Shown here: piece after piece, positions 33,720-43,729 of the stretch | Layout: every line of letters begins with the position of its first letter | Position numbering within the stretch: position 1 is the stretch's first letter | NCBI GenBank assembly: GCA_964017045.1 | Contig: OZ024810.1 | Coordinates: 18,562,704 to 18,626,703 of the forward strand | Length of the DNA: 64,000 nt | Reading direction: 5' to 3' | From: Omphiscola glabra | Lineage: Eukaryota; Mollusca; Gastropoda; Lymnaeidae | Made by a program: the position numbers and the translations under genes | Notes under the pieces: model-generated | Database searches by the model: none | What the model was told of the DNA's origin: nothing | The model's input: only the letters and a program-made list of their open reading frames with translations

Positions 33720-33970
33720 TGTAATGGACGATTTTGAGCTATATAATTACAGCTGTGAGCCATTATCCCCCATGCAGTGGGGTGTCATAGCCCAGGCATA
33801 AGAGAAGGAGTCGCATGGCACAATCAATAGCTGTAAGCGCCTTCGATCTGCAGTAATAACAGGCATTGTTCAAGTCAATGCCTGGTTGGACCAACGCACG
33901 ACGAGAACGCAGGCTGGCGTGCAGTCAATAATCCAATTATTAGGAAGTCAGTTTCGTTTAACTACACAGA
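33720..33970. promoter_or_regulatory. Candidate intronic enhancer with inverted repeat
   Basis: A unique 250-bp island. CAGGCATTG (33860-33868) and CAATGCCTG (33876-33884) form an exact 9-bp inverted repeat with a 7-bp spacer, containing SOX-like CATTGTT. CCAATTATTA (about 33933) is a homeodomain-type site. Function is inference. Confidence 0.25.
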
Positions 33971-34436
33971 CTACCATCACCTCCCCCCCCCACCAAACCA
34001 TCCCTGTGCAGTAAGAAATAGACTTAATTTGGCGATCACACACACATGATGTTAAGTTTCATGGCTAGGTAGTCAGACGGGCTGAGTTAAATCGGGGTGT
34101 TTCAAATCGAATCCAAAAAAATAATTAAAAAAAATTAAATATTTTTGAAAGCGTGTTTGTCTATAGTGTGACGTCATTTAACAGAGTAAGAGCACTGTGC
34201 CTTAGTCAGAGGTGAATACAGTTCGAACCCTACTGTTTGATGTGACCACGGAACCTTTGTTTAAAACGTTCAAGAATGGTATCGATACTCTTTGCTTGGT
34301 TGGATTCGTTAGATGTAGTGGTATCGTTAAGTTCAAGGCACAATGAGGGGAGCCATGACAATTAAAGGGCTGCACATCTATCACAATGAAATCTTTTCTA
34401 AAAGATAATTTTGCCCTTTTATCCATAGTTGACTTA

Positions 34437-35366
34437 CACAATCCTTGTATATAGATGACTTACAAAACCCTTGCATATAGATGACTTACAAAATCCTTGT
34501 ATATAGATGACTTACAAAACCCTTGTATAGATGACTTACAAAGCCCTTGTATGGATGACTTACAAAACCCTTGTATAGATGACTTACAAAGCCCTTGTAT
34601 AGATGACTTACAAAACCCTTGTATAGATGACTTACAAAACCCTTGTATAGATGACTTACAAAGCCCTTGTATGGATGACTTACAAAGCCCTTGTATAGAT
34701 GACTTACAAAGCCCTTGTATAGATGACTTACAAAGCCCTTGTATAGATGACTTACAAAGCCCTGTATGGATGACTTACAAAGCCCTTGTATAGATGACTT
34801 ACAAAGCCCTTGTATAGATGACTTACAAAGCCCTTGTATGGATGACTTACAAAACCCTTGTATAGATGACTTACAAAACCCTTGTATAGATGACTTACAA
34901 AACCCTTGTATAGATGACTTACAAAGCCCTTGTATGGATGACTTACAAAGCCCTTGTATAGATGACTTACAAAGCCCTTGTATAGATGACTTACAAAGCC
35001 CTTGTATGGATGACTTACAAAGCCCTTGTATGGATGACTTACAAAGCCCTTGTATGGATGACTTACAAAGCCCTTGTATAGATGACTTACAAAACCCTTG
35101 TATAGATGACTTACAAAGCCCTTGTATGGATGACTTACAAAGCCCTTGTATGGATGACTTACAAAGCCCTTGTATAGATGACTTACAAAGCCCTTGTATG
35201 GATGACTTACAAAGCCCTTGTATAGATGACTTACAAAGCCCTTGTATGGATGACTTACAAAGCCCTTGTATAGATGACTTACAAAACCCTTGTATAGATG
35301 ACTTACAAAACCCTTGTATAGATGACTTACAAAACCCTTGTATAGATGACTTACAAAACCCTTGGG
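34437..35366. repeat. Minisatellite, 24-bp unit, about 39 copies
   Basis: The unit TATAGATGACTTACAAAGCC plus CTTG has variants AAACCC/AAGCCC and TATAGA/TATGGA. A 24-bp period keeps frames open for up to 302 codons on the minus strand (octapeptide CKSSIQGL) and over 200 on the plus strand (DDLQSPCI). Both strands being open shows that this is periodicity, not coding. Confidence 0.97.
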
Positions 35367-35694
35367 ATGTTTTATGTTTATGAGCAGCGCACAAGTATGG
35401 GGTGGGGGGGGAGGGTTGGTCTAGCTCACATATTTTAAATCAATCATTTGACGTTCGCCACTGGTTGTCATGACAACAGTGAAAACATCAAACTGTGATA
35501 TTTTTCTCTGCTTGTTCGAATGATTGGCTACGGCATGTGTGAGAAATTTTGAAAATGGTCGACTGATGATTCTATAACGGACCAAGATGTTGGACGACAT
35601 CTGCTCCGTGTTGAACACTACGCTAGGATGGGCACGTATGCACATGCCCTGCTGATCTACAACTACTGCGCATCTCACGTTTGGTTTCCACCGC

Positions 35695-36012
35695 CATTTT
35701 ATATGTGTATTCTAGTGACATTTCTGTAAAGTCCATGGTTTTTAGTGACATTTCTGTAAAGTCCATGGTTTTTAGTGGTTTGATTATAAAGTCCATGGTT
35801 TCTAGTGGTATGATTATGATTATAAAGTCCATGGTTTCTAGTGGTTTGATTATAAAGTCCATGGTTTCTAGTGGTATGATTATGATTATAAAGTCCATGG
35901 TTTCTAGTGGTATGATTATAAAGTCCATGGTTTTAGTGGTATTTTTGTAAAGTCCATGGTTTCTAGTGGTATGATTATTAAGTCCATGGTTTCTAGTGGT
36001 ATGATTATAAGT
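35695..36012. repeat. Minisatellite, 30-bp unit (36-bp variants)
   Basis: AAAGTCCATGGTTTCTAGTG plus GTATGATTAT; some units carry an extra ATTATG. Confidence 0.93.
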
Positions 36013-36255
36013 TCAGCGTCCGTGCCCTCTAGTAAGATGACGATAAAGCCTGTCTCTTGTATTTCAACTGTGTTGCTAACATGCTTCGCGTTATTTTTGT
36101 ATTTGATGTTTTCAGTTGGACAGATTGCTTATCAGTAATGCGCAAATTATTTTCCTGATCTATTCTTCATTTATGTTTCCAAACAAAATCATAAGGCCTT
36201 TAGTATACAAGACAAAACAGCTGCCTTCGTTTCTTTGACAGTCATTTGTGAAGTA

Positions 36256-36510
36256 ACGAACTCCTATATAGTAAACTAAATGACTCCTATATAGTAAACT
36301 AAATGACTCCTATATATTAAACTAAATGACTCCTATATAGTAAACTAAATGACTCCTATATAGTAAACTAAATGACTCTTATATAGTAAACTAAATGACT
36401 CCTGTATAGTAAACTAAGTGACTCTTATATAGTAAACTAAATGACTCTTATATAGTAAGCTAAATGACTCGTACGTAGTACACTAAATGACTCCTATACA
36501 GTAAAATATA
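36256..36510. repeat. Minisatellite, 23-bp unit, about 11 copies
   Basis: TATATAGTAAACTAAATGAC plus TCC. It ends about 150 bp before the acceptor of Sp6-9 exon 2. Confidence 0.93.
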
Positions 36511-36658
36511 GTTTACCATTCTCTTATGTCGTAAATCAATGTACTCCAATATAGTTATCTAGCCCAACTTCTATATTAAGGTGAAGTAAATGTTCCTCTT
36601 TTGACATGTTCTTTCTGAAATATACAACAAACTAAAATAATCCTTTTTCATCTTCTAG

Positions 36659-37505
36659 GAGCATCAACCGTTTGGCGGTACGCCCCTGGCTATGCTGGCT
36701 GCCCAGTGCAACAAGATCACCAACAAGGGGTCCCCGCACGACACTGCCGGCAAGTCGTTCATGCCGTGGAAAAAACAGTCTCCCAGCGCGCCACCTACCG
36801 GACACCTGCACCATCATATCGCCTCTCAGCGGATGTGCGGCCTCAATACATCCTCGCTGTCCATGTCCAACAACCTGTCCTACCCACCTGTGTCCTCCTC
36901 GGCCGTGTCGTCGTACCCCAACGAGCTGTTCTACTCGGGGGCCGGCGGCCCCTCACAGTGTTCAGAACTTGCCCAGTCTGCTCTCCTGCACAAAATGCAC
37001 TCGGAGAACGGGCACCCCAGCTTCGGGGCGGTGTACTCGAGGGTGCCCCCGGCCACGTACGATCCCAGCTGGCACTTCACCAATATCCCGAGCACCCACC
37101 CCGGGGCGTCCCACGCCCTTAAACACAACGGGATTACTCACATGGCCGGGGGCGGTGGGGGCGCGCCCTGGTGGGAGGTGCACCCCACCTCGAATGTTCA
37201 CGCCTCCGGAAGTAACTGGCTTACTGATTCCTCGGCCTTGCACGGACAAATCGCCACCCCGTACCCCGCCCCGGACTATCACATCGGGCACCCTCTAGCC
37301 TCTAACCCGGCTCTGTTGTCGTCACAGCAGCATCTCCAGGACACGTACAAGTCGATGCTACAGCCCGCCCAGACTGACCTAGGCAGCAGCTCCACCTACT
37401 TGCCACGTCCGTCCCTCCCGGGTCTGTCAAGCCCGAGAAATTCCCGGCGGTACACGGGGCGAGCTACCTGTGACTGTCCCAACTGTCATGAAATAGACAG
37501 ACTCG
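36659..37505 (+). CDS. Sp6-9: Sp6-9 transcription factor, coding exon 2 (transactivation region and Btd box)
   Basis: Residues 8-289 of 406. The acceptor is CTTCTAG and the donor is CTCG|GTAAGT, leaving phase 1. Residues 15-27 (TPLAMLAAQCNKI) are the SP box of Sp proteins. VYSRVPP..YDPSWHF corresponds to the VYPRV..PYESWF segment of Sp8/Sp9. PWWEVHP (W178, W179) and NWL (193-195) match the conserved tryptophan motif of Sp6-9 proteins. The rest is Ser/Pro/Gly/His-rich, as in transactivation domains. Residues 271-283 are the Btd box, RYTGRAT followed by CDCPNC, typical of Sp6-9. M19 is an in-frame internal start at 36692 that could serve transcripts lacking exon 1. The exon is much more GC-rich than the flanking introns. 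Confidence 0.93.
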
Positions 37506-37632
37506 GTAAGTCTGCTTTCCCTCGTCTTATCCGTACACATACACTTCTGTAAATTAGTCTTATTACAATCCCGGCCTTCAATTATGACCCTGTTTAGAAT
37601 GAGCTTATCAACTCAGACCAAGCGCTCTAGAC

Positions 37633-37715
37633 CAGTGGTTCTCAACCTTCCTAATGCCGCGACCCTTTAATAAAGTTCCTCGTGTTGTGGCGATCCCCAA
37701 GCCAAAAAATGTGTT
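37633..37715 (+). mobile_element. SPIN-like element, 5' end only
   Basis: CAGTGGTTCTCAACCTTCCT, GCCGCGACCCTTTAATAAAG and GTTGTGGCGATCCCCAAGCC match the other copies; similarity then stops. No 3' terminus follows, so this copy is truncated. Confidence 0.75.
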
Positions 37716-38569
37716 TATTGTGCACACAATGACCAACAATTATAAACTCTCAATAAGCCCAAGGAAGATAATCTTCTACTGCAGTTTTGAAGTTATCACC
37801 CCTCCGAATAAGTAAAAGAGGGGTTGAAGTAAGGGGTTGTTGGGGTGGGGTGGGGGTGGGGGTGTAAAATGTAATTAAAGATTGCAGACAAAAACGATTT
37901 CACTGAAATGTCATCTTTAACAAGTCTGGTTTCAGGGCTGAGATCTTTCATTGTGTACATGTGTGTCATTCACCCAATTTGTATCTCTGCGTTTGTCTGA
38001 ACTGAACATGTTTATCCAATTGCCTCAATTCGATTGATAAGTTTTATGAGACCTGTCTGTATACCCAACCTGTTGTGGTTTCAAGGTTTGCGAGTAGGTC
38101 ACCGTGCCCCTGAAGCGCCGCATTTGTTTACGTCGTACTTTACCGCTTGGGCAAGGGGTCTACCACTGGGATTTAATAGACCCCTTTTGGGTACACATGC
38201 AACAGGGAAAAAATGTATTAGCAACAAAATTTAAAAAAAAAAAACAACAGTTTATTCAGTGAGTTGTAATGTTAATGTTTTAGTTCAGTGGCTCTCAACC
38301 CTTTAGCTGCACAGCGCCCCTCTTGATTAAAAAAATAAAAAATAATAATAAAAAATTTATCCGCAAACCCCACCCCCCCCCCCCCCCCCAATTCAAAACT
38401 TATTTCTGGCACCCTCACGATATTAAATGTGGATAAACAAAATTCAAGTAAACCTGATTTTTTCTTGTGTCTTCCAGCACCCGTAAACGCCGCCGTCCGC
38501 GCCCAACGATCTTTTTTAAGTACCCCTGTTCCAATACTACCGTTTTCCTCCTTTTATAATGAGTTGGGT

Positions 38570-38722
38570 GGGTGGGGGGGGGGGTGAGTGGTGGTGGGGG
38601 GGTGAGTGGTGGTGGGGGGGTGAGTGGTGGTGGGGGGTGAGTGGTGGTGGGGGTGAGTGGTGGTGGGGGGTGAGTGGTGGTGGGGGGTGAGTGGTGGTGG
38701 GGGGTGATGGGGGGTGAGTGGT
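38570..38722. repeat. G-rich minisatellite, about 17-bp unit
   Basis: GTGAGTGGTGGTGGGGG is repeated about 8 times with G-run length changes. Every unit contains GTGAGT, a donor-like sequence, on the transcribed strand of the Sp6-9 intron. Confidence 0.93.
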
Positions 38723-38805
38723 GGAAAGACAAGAGAATGTTCAATGACTAAAGTTCAATGATTCTTTGACGTATATTTTTAATACAATAATCTTCCTATA
38801 ATTTC

Positions 38806-39425
38806 ATGTCATTCAATTGTCCAGGTATTGTCATTCAATTGTCCAGGTATTGTCATTCAATTGTCCTGGTATTGTCATTCAATTGTCCAGATGGTGTCAT
38901 TCAATTGTCCAGGTATTGTCATTCAATTGTCCAGGTATTGTCATTCAATTGTCCAGGTATTGTCATTCAATTGTCCAGGTAGTGTCATTAAATTGTCCAG
39001 GTATTGTCATTAAAGTGTCCAGGTATTGTCATTAGATTGTCCAGACATTGTCATTAGATTGTCCAGATATTGTCATTCAATTGTCCAGGTATTGTCATTA
39101 GATTGTCCAGATGTTGTCATTAGATTGTGCAGATATTGTTATTAAATTGTCCAGATATTGTCATTAGATTGTCCAGATATTGTCATTCAATTGTCCAGGT
39201 ATTGTCATTAGATTGTCCAGATATTGTCATTCAATTGTCCAGGTATTGTTATTAAATTGTCCAGATATTGTCATTAAATAGTCCAAATAAAGTCATTAAA
39301 CTGTCCAAATAAAGTCATTAAACTGTCCAAATAAAGTTATTAAACTGTCCAAATAAAGTCATTAAACTGTCCTAATAAAGTCATTAAATTGTCCAAATAA
39401 AGTCATTAAATTGTCCAAATATTTT
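38806..39425. repeat. Minisatellite, 22-bp unit, about 28 copies, abutting exon 3
   Basis: GTATTGTCATTCAATTGTCC plus AG. Variants drift along the array: ATTCAATTG, then ATTAGATTG, then AAATAAAGTCATTAAACTG. It ends about 38 bp before the exon 3 acceptor, leaving a short unique pyrimidine tract. Confidence 0.95.
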
Positions 39426-39463
39426 CATTGCAATGACCGTCATACGTGCCCATTTCTCCCCAG

Positions 39464-39620
39464 GTCCGGCTGGCGAGCACCTCAGAAAACGCAACATCCA
39501 CTCCTGTCACATACCTGGCTGTGGTAAAGTCTACAACAAGACGTCCCACCTGAAGGCCCACCTCAGGTGGCACACGGGTGAGAGGCCTTTTGTCTGCAAC
39601 TGGCTCTTCTGTGCTAAAAG
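39464..39620 (+). CDS. Sp6-9: Sp6-9 transcription factor, coding exon 3 (zinc finger 1 and start of finger 2)
   Basis: Residues 290-341 plus two bases of R342. The acceptor is TTCTCCCCAG and the donor AAAAG|GTAGGA. It continues [21 protein letters not shown], the same order as Sp8/Sp9. Finger 1 uses C304, C309, H322 and H326, with contact residues K315, H318 and A321 (KHA). Finger 2 begins at C334 and C339 (CNWLFCAK). The exon is bracketed by minisatellites within 40 bp on both sides. Confidence 0.95.
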
Positions 39621-39651
39621 GTAGGACAAGATTACTCCTCTGTTTCAGATG

Positions 39652-39868
39652 GTGGTTGTGTGGGTGTCTGTGTGGGGTGTCTATTTGTGTAGGTGTTTGT
39701 TTGTGTGGGTGCTTGTTTGTGTGGATGTCTGTGTGGGTGCTTGTGTGGTGGTTTTTTGTGTGGGTGTCTGTGTGGGTGTTGTTTGTGTGGGTGTTTGTTT
39801 ATGTGCGTGTTTGTGTGGGTATCTGTGTGGGGGATTGTTTGTGTAGGTGTCTGTGTGGGTGATTGTTC
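39652..39868. repeat. GT-rich degenerate tandem repeat in intron 3
   Basis: GTGTGGGTGTCTGTGTGGGT-like units of 10-14 bp, about 30 bp after the exon 3 donor. Intron 3 (39621-40107, 487 bp) contains little else apart from a C run near 40040 and ends CGTCTTCCAG. Confidence 0.88.
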
Positions 39869-40107
39869 ATTGTTGTTTTAGACGGAAGAGTTGCATCGTT
39901 TTTTTGTTTGTCATCCGATCATCCTGACATATCCATCTTTTTTAAAATTGGATCATTGTGTTGCTTGATGGATTACGCTTATAAATGGTTCACTCATCGG
40001 TATTGTATTTAAACAAAATATCCAAAAGGTGTCTAAAATGCCCCCCCCCCCAACCGCCCTTTGACTCCCCACTTAATTTAAACCCTCGTGTGTTCCTCGT
40101 CTTCCAG

Positions 40108-40191
40108 ATTCACGAGATCAGACGAGCTGCAGCGACACCTGAGAACACACACGGGCGAGAAGCGCTTTGCATGTCCCAAATGTAATAAAAG
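40108..40191 (+). CDS. Sp6-9: Sp6-9 transcription factor, coding exon 4 (finger 2 to finger 3)
   Basis: It completes R342 (AG|A) and encodes residues 343-369 plus two bases of R370. Finger 2 is completed by H352 and H356, with contacts R345, E348 and R351 (RER). Finger 3 begins with C364 and C367. The linker TGEKRFAC is the standard Sp one. The acceptor is CGTCTTCCAG and the donor AAAAG|GTATCA. The exon is 84 bp, phase 2 at both ends. Confidence 0.95.
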
Positions 40192-40560
40192 GTATCACAT
40201 TTTAGTGATCGTATCACTTTTTTAACACATACCACATTTAAGTGATAGTATTACTTCTAATGTTCGAAATTTTAGTAATACTATCACTTCTAGTATACCA
40301 CATTTCGGTCACAGTAACATTTAAAAAAATTATAGCACGTTTTAGTGATATTATAACCAAATTTTAGTTATAGTACTACTTTTACTATATACTACATTTA
40401 AGTGATAGTATCGCTTCTAATATGTACCCCATTTTAGTGATGGTGTCAATTTAATATATAATTCATTTGAGTGATAGTATTATTTCTTTTGTATCACATT
40501 TTAGTTATGATATCAATTTTAATATGTACCAAATTTTAGCTGGAGCATCACTTTTAATAT
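40192..40560. repeat. Degenerate tandem repeat, about 36-bp unit, starting at the exon 4 donor
   Basis: CACATTTTAGTGATAGTATC and ACTTCTAATATATACCA elements repeat about 10 times with heavy divergence. The first unit (GTATCACATTTTAGTGATCG) is also the intron 4 donor site. Confidence 0.8.
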
Positions 40561-43500
40561 ACAGCGGTTATAATGTGTGTGTGTATAATTCACTTTATTA
40601 AACCGAGTCTTTAAAAGAATCACGTTGTGTTACACGCATTTCTCAGGAGACCTACATTACGATATCCAGCCAATGAAAAGGAAACTAATATATCTATGGG
40701 GGAAGGGAGGGGTGTAGGGGTGCGATGGTAAAGAAAATAGGGGGTTGGAACATAGGGGTGGGGGCTTGGATGTAAGACATTTTACCTAGAGGAATAAGTG
40801 GACGGCACTTTAGCTCTGGGGAAAACGGGAGTGGGGTGGGGATGTGGGGTGTGTGTGTAGACTGATGAAGACTGGTGTCAAATTGAGCCAATCATAGATG
40901 TTGTACTTAACATCTGTCAATACTTAATGACAACACTGATGTCAATTATAACCGTACTCATTACCAGTCCTGATAATAGATACATTTATATTAGCTATAG
41001 CATAATACTGATAATAGTATTAGTAAAAATAATCGACCTGATAAAAATTAATGATACTGATTATGGTAATATTAATTATAAAAATACAGTAATCATAATA
41101 AAATGATGATAATAATAATCTGTATAAGAATCAGCTAGGCTGACCGTAATTCCAAAGAACCGAAAAGATTTATATACGTTCGGATTCTTGAAAACGAACA
41201 TACTTATTTTCTATTATTTTACGGAAATCGAATAAATTTACATGCGCAAAAAATATTAGATAAACTTTTATTTTAGAAAAAGTTTAAGTATTATTATTAT
41301 CAAAAATTACAAATAAATTTAAAGTAACAACAAGGGAAGCATCTTAAGCATTTATATGCGTTTGAAAGTTATGAATTTAAAAAAAAAAATTATGATCAAA
41401 GAATTACACTGTAATCCCATTTATCGGGAAAACCCAAATATCAGTTGTTTTTATTGGGTTTTTATGACGTTGTTAATATTGCGAAATAAAAATTACAATT
41501 AATTTGTTGTAAAGAATCACGCAAATGATGTCATAGCGCGAATCACCTATTTTAGCCCAAACTCTTAAGTTTCTTTGATTTAATAACCACGCATTACAAA
41601 ACTGATGATGTATTTTCCCCTTCTTAAAAGTAAAATTAATACATATAATTGATTTCTTTTTAAATTGTTAATCAAACACACAAAAAATGTTAGCTTTGTA
41701 TTTTAACATTTAATAAACTTTTACTGACTTTTTTAAATTCTAAAACTATACTTTTATTAAATTTATAACGTAATAAAAACTTAACCTTTAAATAGATCTC
41801 TAATAAGAAAAATGCCGTTTAAGTCAAACAGTGCAGCTAAACGCCAGAGGCATATAGCATTCACTAATGGCTACTAATGCACTTATCACTCATTCCACAT
41901 GACGTGCAATAAATACATGATAGCGTAAGAATGGGACAACAGTCAGGTGGAAGATTTTATTAATTTTATTAAAATCTGAGGGGGTTGGGGGGGGGGGGGT
42001 AGTCGATACTTTCATTTTGCCCCAGGCAGCACAAGATACGTCTCCGAATAAAGGAACGAATTTGATAAATAATTAACTTCTGAGGTACATTCATAGCGGG
42101 GGTAGGAAATAGGATGTGTACATTTTTACGTTGATGACAATATATTTAAATCCTGTGGTATTATGTTTGTGGAAAAAAAGAGATGTTACATTCTCTTTTT
42201 ACAAATAAACATATGTTTACCAATTAAGAAAACCAATGGCGTTAACAAAACGTGGGAACATTTACATAAGTATACCCATGAATATCAAAACCCAATAATT
42301 TTATACACTTGAAAATTTAATTTTGAAAAATGGATATGGGTAAATTTTTTTTTCAAAAAAAAAAAATAAAAAAAATATTTTGAGTTTTACTTTGCGAAAA
42401 GTAAAGTGGGTGTGTATTTTTATGAGATTAACAACGTAAAAAAAACAAAACAAGAAAAAACAAAAACGAAGTATCCACTCAAGTCTGTTATAGACACTCA
42501 AGTCTGTTATAGACGTAAAAAACCATTGCGGGATTCTTCTTTAGATAAAAGTTGTCTTTACATTTTTAATGACGATATAAACATATCAAATTCCGTTAAT
42601 ATTAAATATTATATATATATATATATCATGTATAGAGTTTTTGTTATAAAATTTAAGATTATGTTTTCACAATTTTAGAGAAAAAAAAATTGTAGTTAAT
42701 GGGCCCGAAATGGGGTAGGGTAGGACAGGGTAGGTTAGGGTAGGGTAGGGTAGGACAGGGTAGGGTAGGGTAGGGTAGGGTAGGACAGGGTAGGGTAGGG
42801 TAGGACAGGGGAGGGTAGGGTAGGGTAGGGTAGGGTAGGGTAGGGTAAGGTAGGGTAGGCCCAACATTTAACAATTTAAAAACACATGACATCCAAAGTA
42901 TTTCTCTCGTAGAAATCGCCCCTCAATTAATTTATTTAGTGACTATAATGATGTAATTAGTGATCATTTAGATTTGATGTTTTGAGGGGAAACAAATGTA
43001 GATTACGCCGTGAAAGGGGGTGGTTTTAGGCGTATAATACATAGCAGAAATATACTTCTCTAAACTTAATGATGCTGGAAAGGTAAATTTAATATTATTA
43101 CATAGATACTTCTTTTTAAAGTTGCAATACCAGATAGAAATTATCGCAAAGGACCTTATACCATTATTATCCTGATAACATCGGGTCATATATTCTAGTA
43201 ACTAATATTTATCTATTACTATTATTATTACTATAAAGGTAATAGAATATAGGGGAAGTAGCATACAAATATAAGACTGTTGTGTTCTAAAAAGCATAAT
43301 ATTATGTACTTAAAATAACGAAATGCGATGCAATTGTCACGACGCCACTAAGCATCCACCAGTGTGTTCATGCGTAAGGGGGGGGGGGGGTTCCTATCAG
43401 TGTTTTGTTTGGTGCCAAGACGGGGCCATTTTTTGTGAGTAGTGGTGCCGTCTGTGTGTGTGGGTGGGATACCATCTTTGTATGTGAAAGGTAGCACGCT

Positions 43501-43617
43501 TTTTTGTCATCAATCTCCGCCTTGAGATTAACATTTCATAGTTTGCCTGTGTCCGTTGCTATGGCAACTCAAGGCGCCATGTTTTTAACGTATGATTTAC
43601 AATACTCTCGTCGGCAG
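40561..43617 (+). other. Remainder of Sp6-9 intron 4
   Basis: Intron 4 runs 40192-43617 (3,426 bp). Apart from the arrays at 40192 and 42712 it is AT-rich unique sequence, with a TA microsatellite near 42611 and G runs near 41983 and 43379. No further exon is needed: exons 4 and 5 join in frame inside finger 3. Confidence 0.8.
42712..42866. repeat. Pentanucleotide TAGGG array, telomere-like
   Basis: About 30 copies of TAGGG with TAGGACAGGG interruptions. It is similar to, but one base shorter than, the TTAGGG telomere unit; one TAGGTTAGGG occurs near 42732. The 5-bp period argues for a microsatellite rather than an interstitial telomere. Confidence 0.92.
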
Positions 43618-43729
43618 ATTCATGCGGAGCGACCATCTGAGCAAACACGTCAAGACACACACGCAGGGCGAGAAGAAAGATGGCGACCAGAGCAGCGACG
43701 ACAGCAACGACAAGAAAATAGAGACATGA
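43618..43729 (+). CDS. Sp6-9: Sp6-9 transcription factor, coding exon 5 (finger 3 and C-terminus)
   Basis: The acceptor is TCGTCGGCAG. It completes R370, then reads FMRSDHLSKHVKTH with H380 and H384 and contacts R373, H376 and K379 (RHK). The Sp triplet set KHA-RER-RHK is thus complete, predicting binding to GC/GT boxes. The tail after the fingers is short, polar and acidic-basic (QGEKKDGDQSSDDSN...IET), ending in TGA at 43727-43729. It is shorter than the tails of vertebrate Sp8. Confidence 0.94.

Larger units (their letters stand above)
4444..36658 (+). other. Sp6-9 intron 1 (32,215 bp)
   Basis: The donor is GTAAGTG at 4444 and the acceptor is TCATCTTCTAG ending at 36658; the intron is phase 0. 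It contains no credible coding exon. Its content is minisatellites, MITEs, LINE tails and homopolymer tracts listed separately, plus non-repetitive islands. 4450-6800 holds no gene or clear repeat beyond G runs near 5157, 5537 and 6151, and a TIR-like CAGTGGCGTATCTAGG near 5756. An intron this long on a developmental regulator is a usual place for enhancers. Confidence 0.8.
37506..39463 (+). other. Sp6-9 intron 2 (1,958 bp)
   Basis: It starts GTAAGTCTG and ends TTTCTCCCCAG. It contains a truncated SPIN-like end, a possible hAT-like start (CAGTGGCTCTCAACCCTTTA, about 38286), C and G runs, and two minisatellites. The second of these ends about 40 bp from the acceptor. Confidence 0.88.

Noticed and set aside
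34486..35394. Open frames of about 300 codons on the minus strand and over 200 on the plus strand
   Set aside because: They are translations of a 24-bp minisatellite, open on both strands simply because the unit length is a multiple of three and lacks stops.
4444..36658. Extra Sp6-9 coding exon within intron 1
   Set aside because: Exons 1 and 2 join in phase 0 exactly as in Sp8/Sp9 proteins, so no residue is missing.
36672..37298. Alternative 208-codon and 138-codon frames over Sp6-9 exon 2
   Set aside because: GC-rich shadow frames of the real exon; only the 36659 frame contains the SP box, Btd box and splice-consistent ends.
42712..42866. True interstitial telomere (TTAGGG)n
   Set aside because: The unit is TAGGG, 5 bp, with only one TTAGGG; it is better described as a pentanucleotide repeat.
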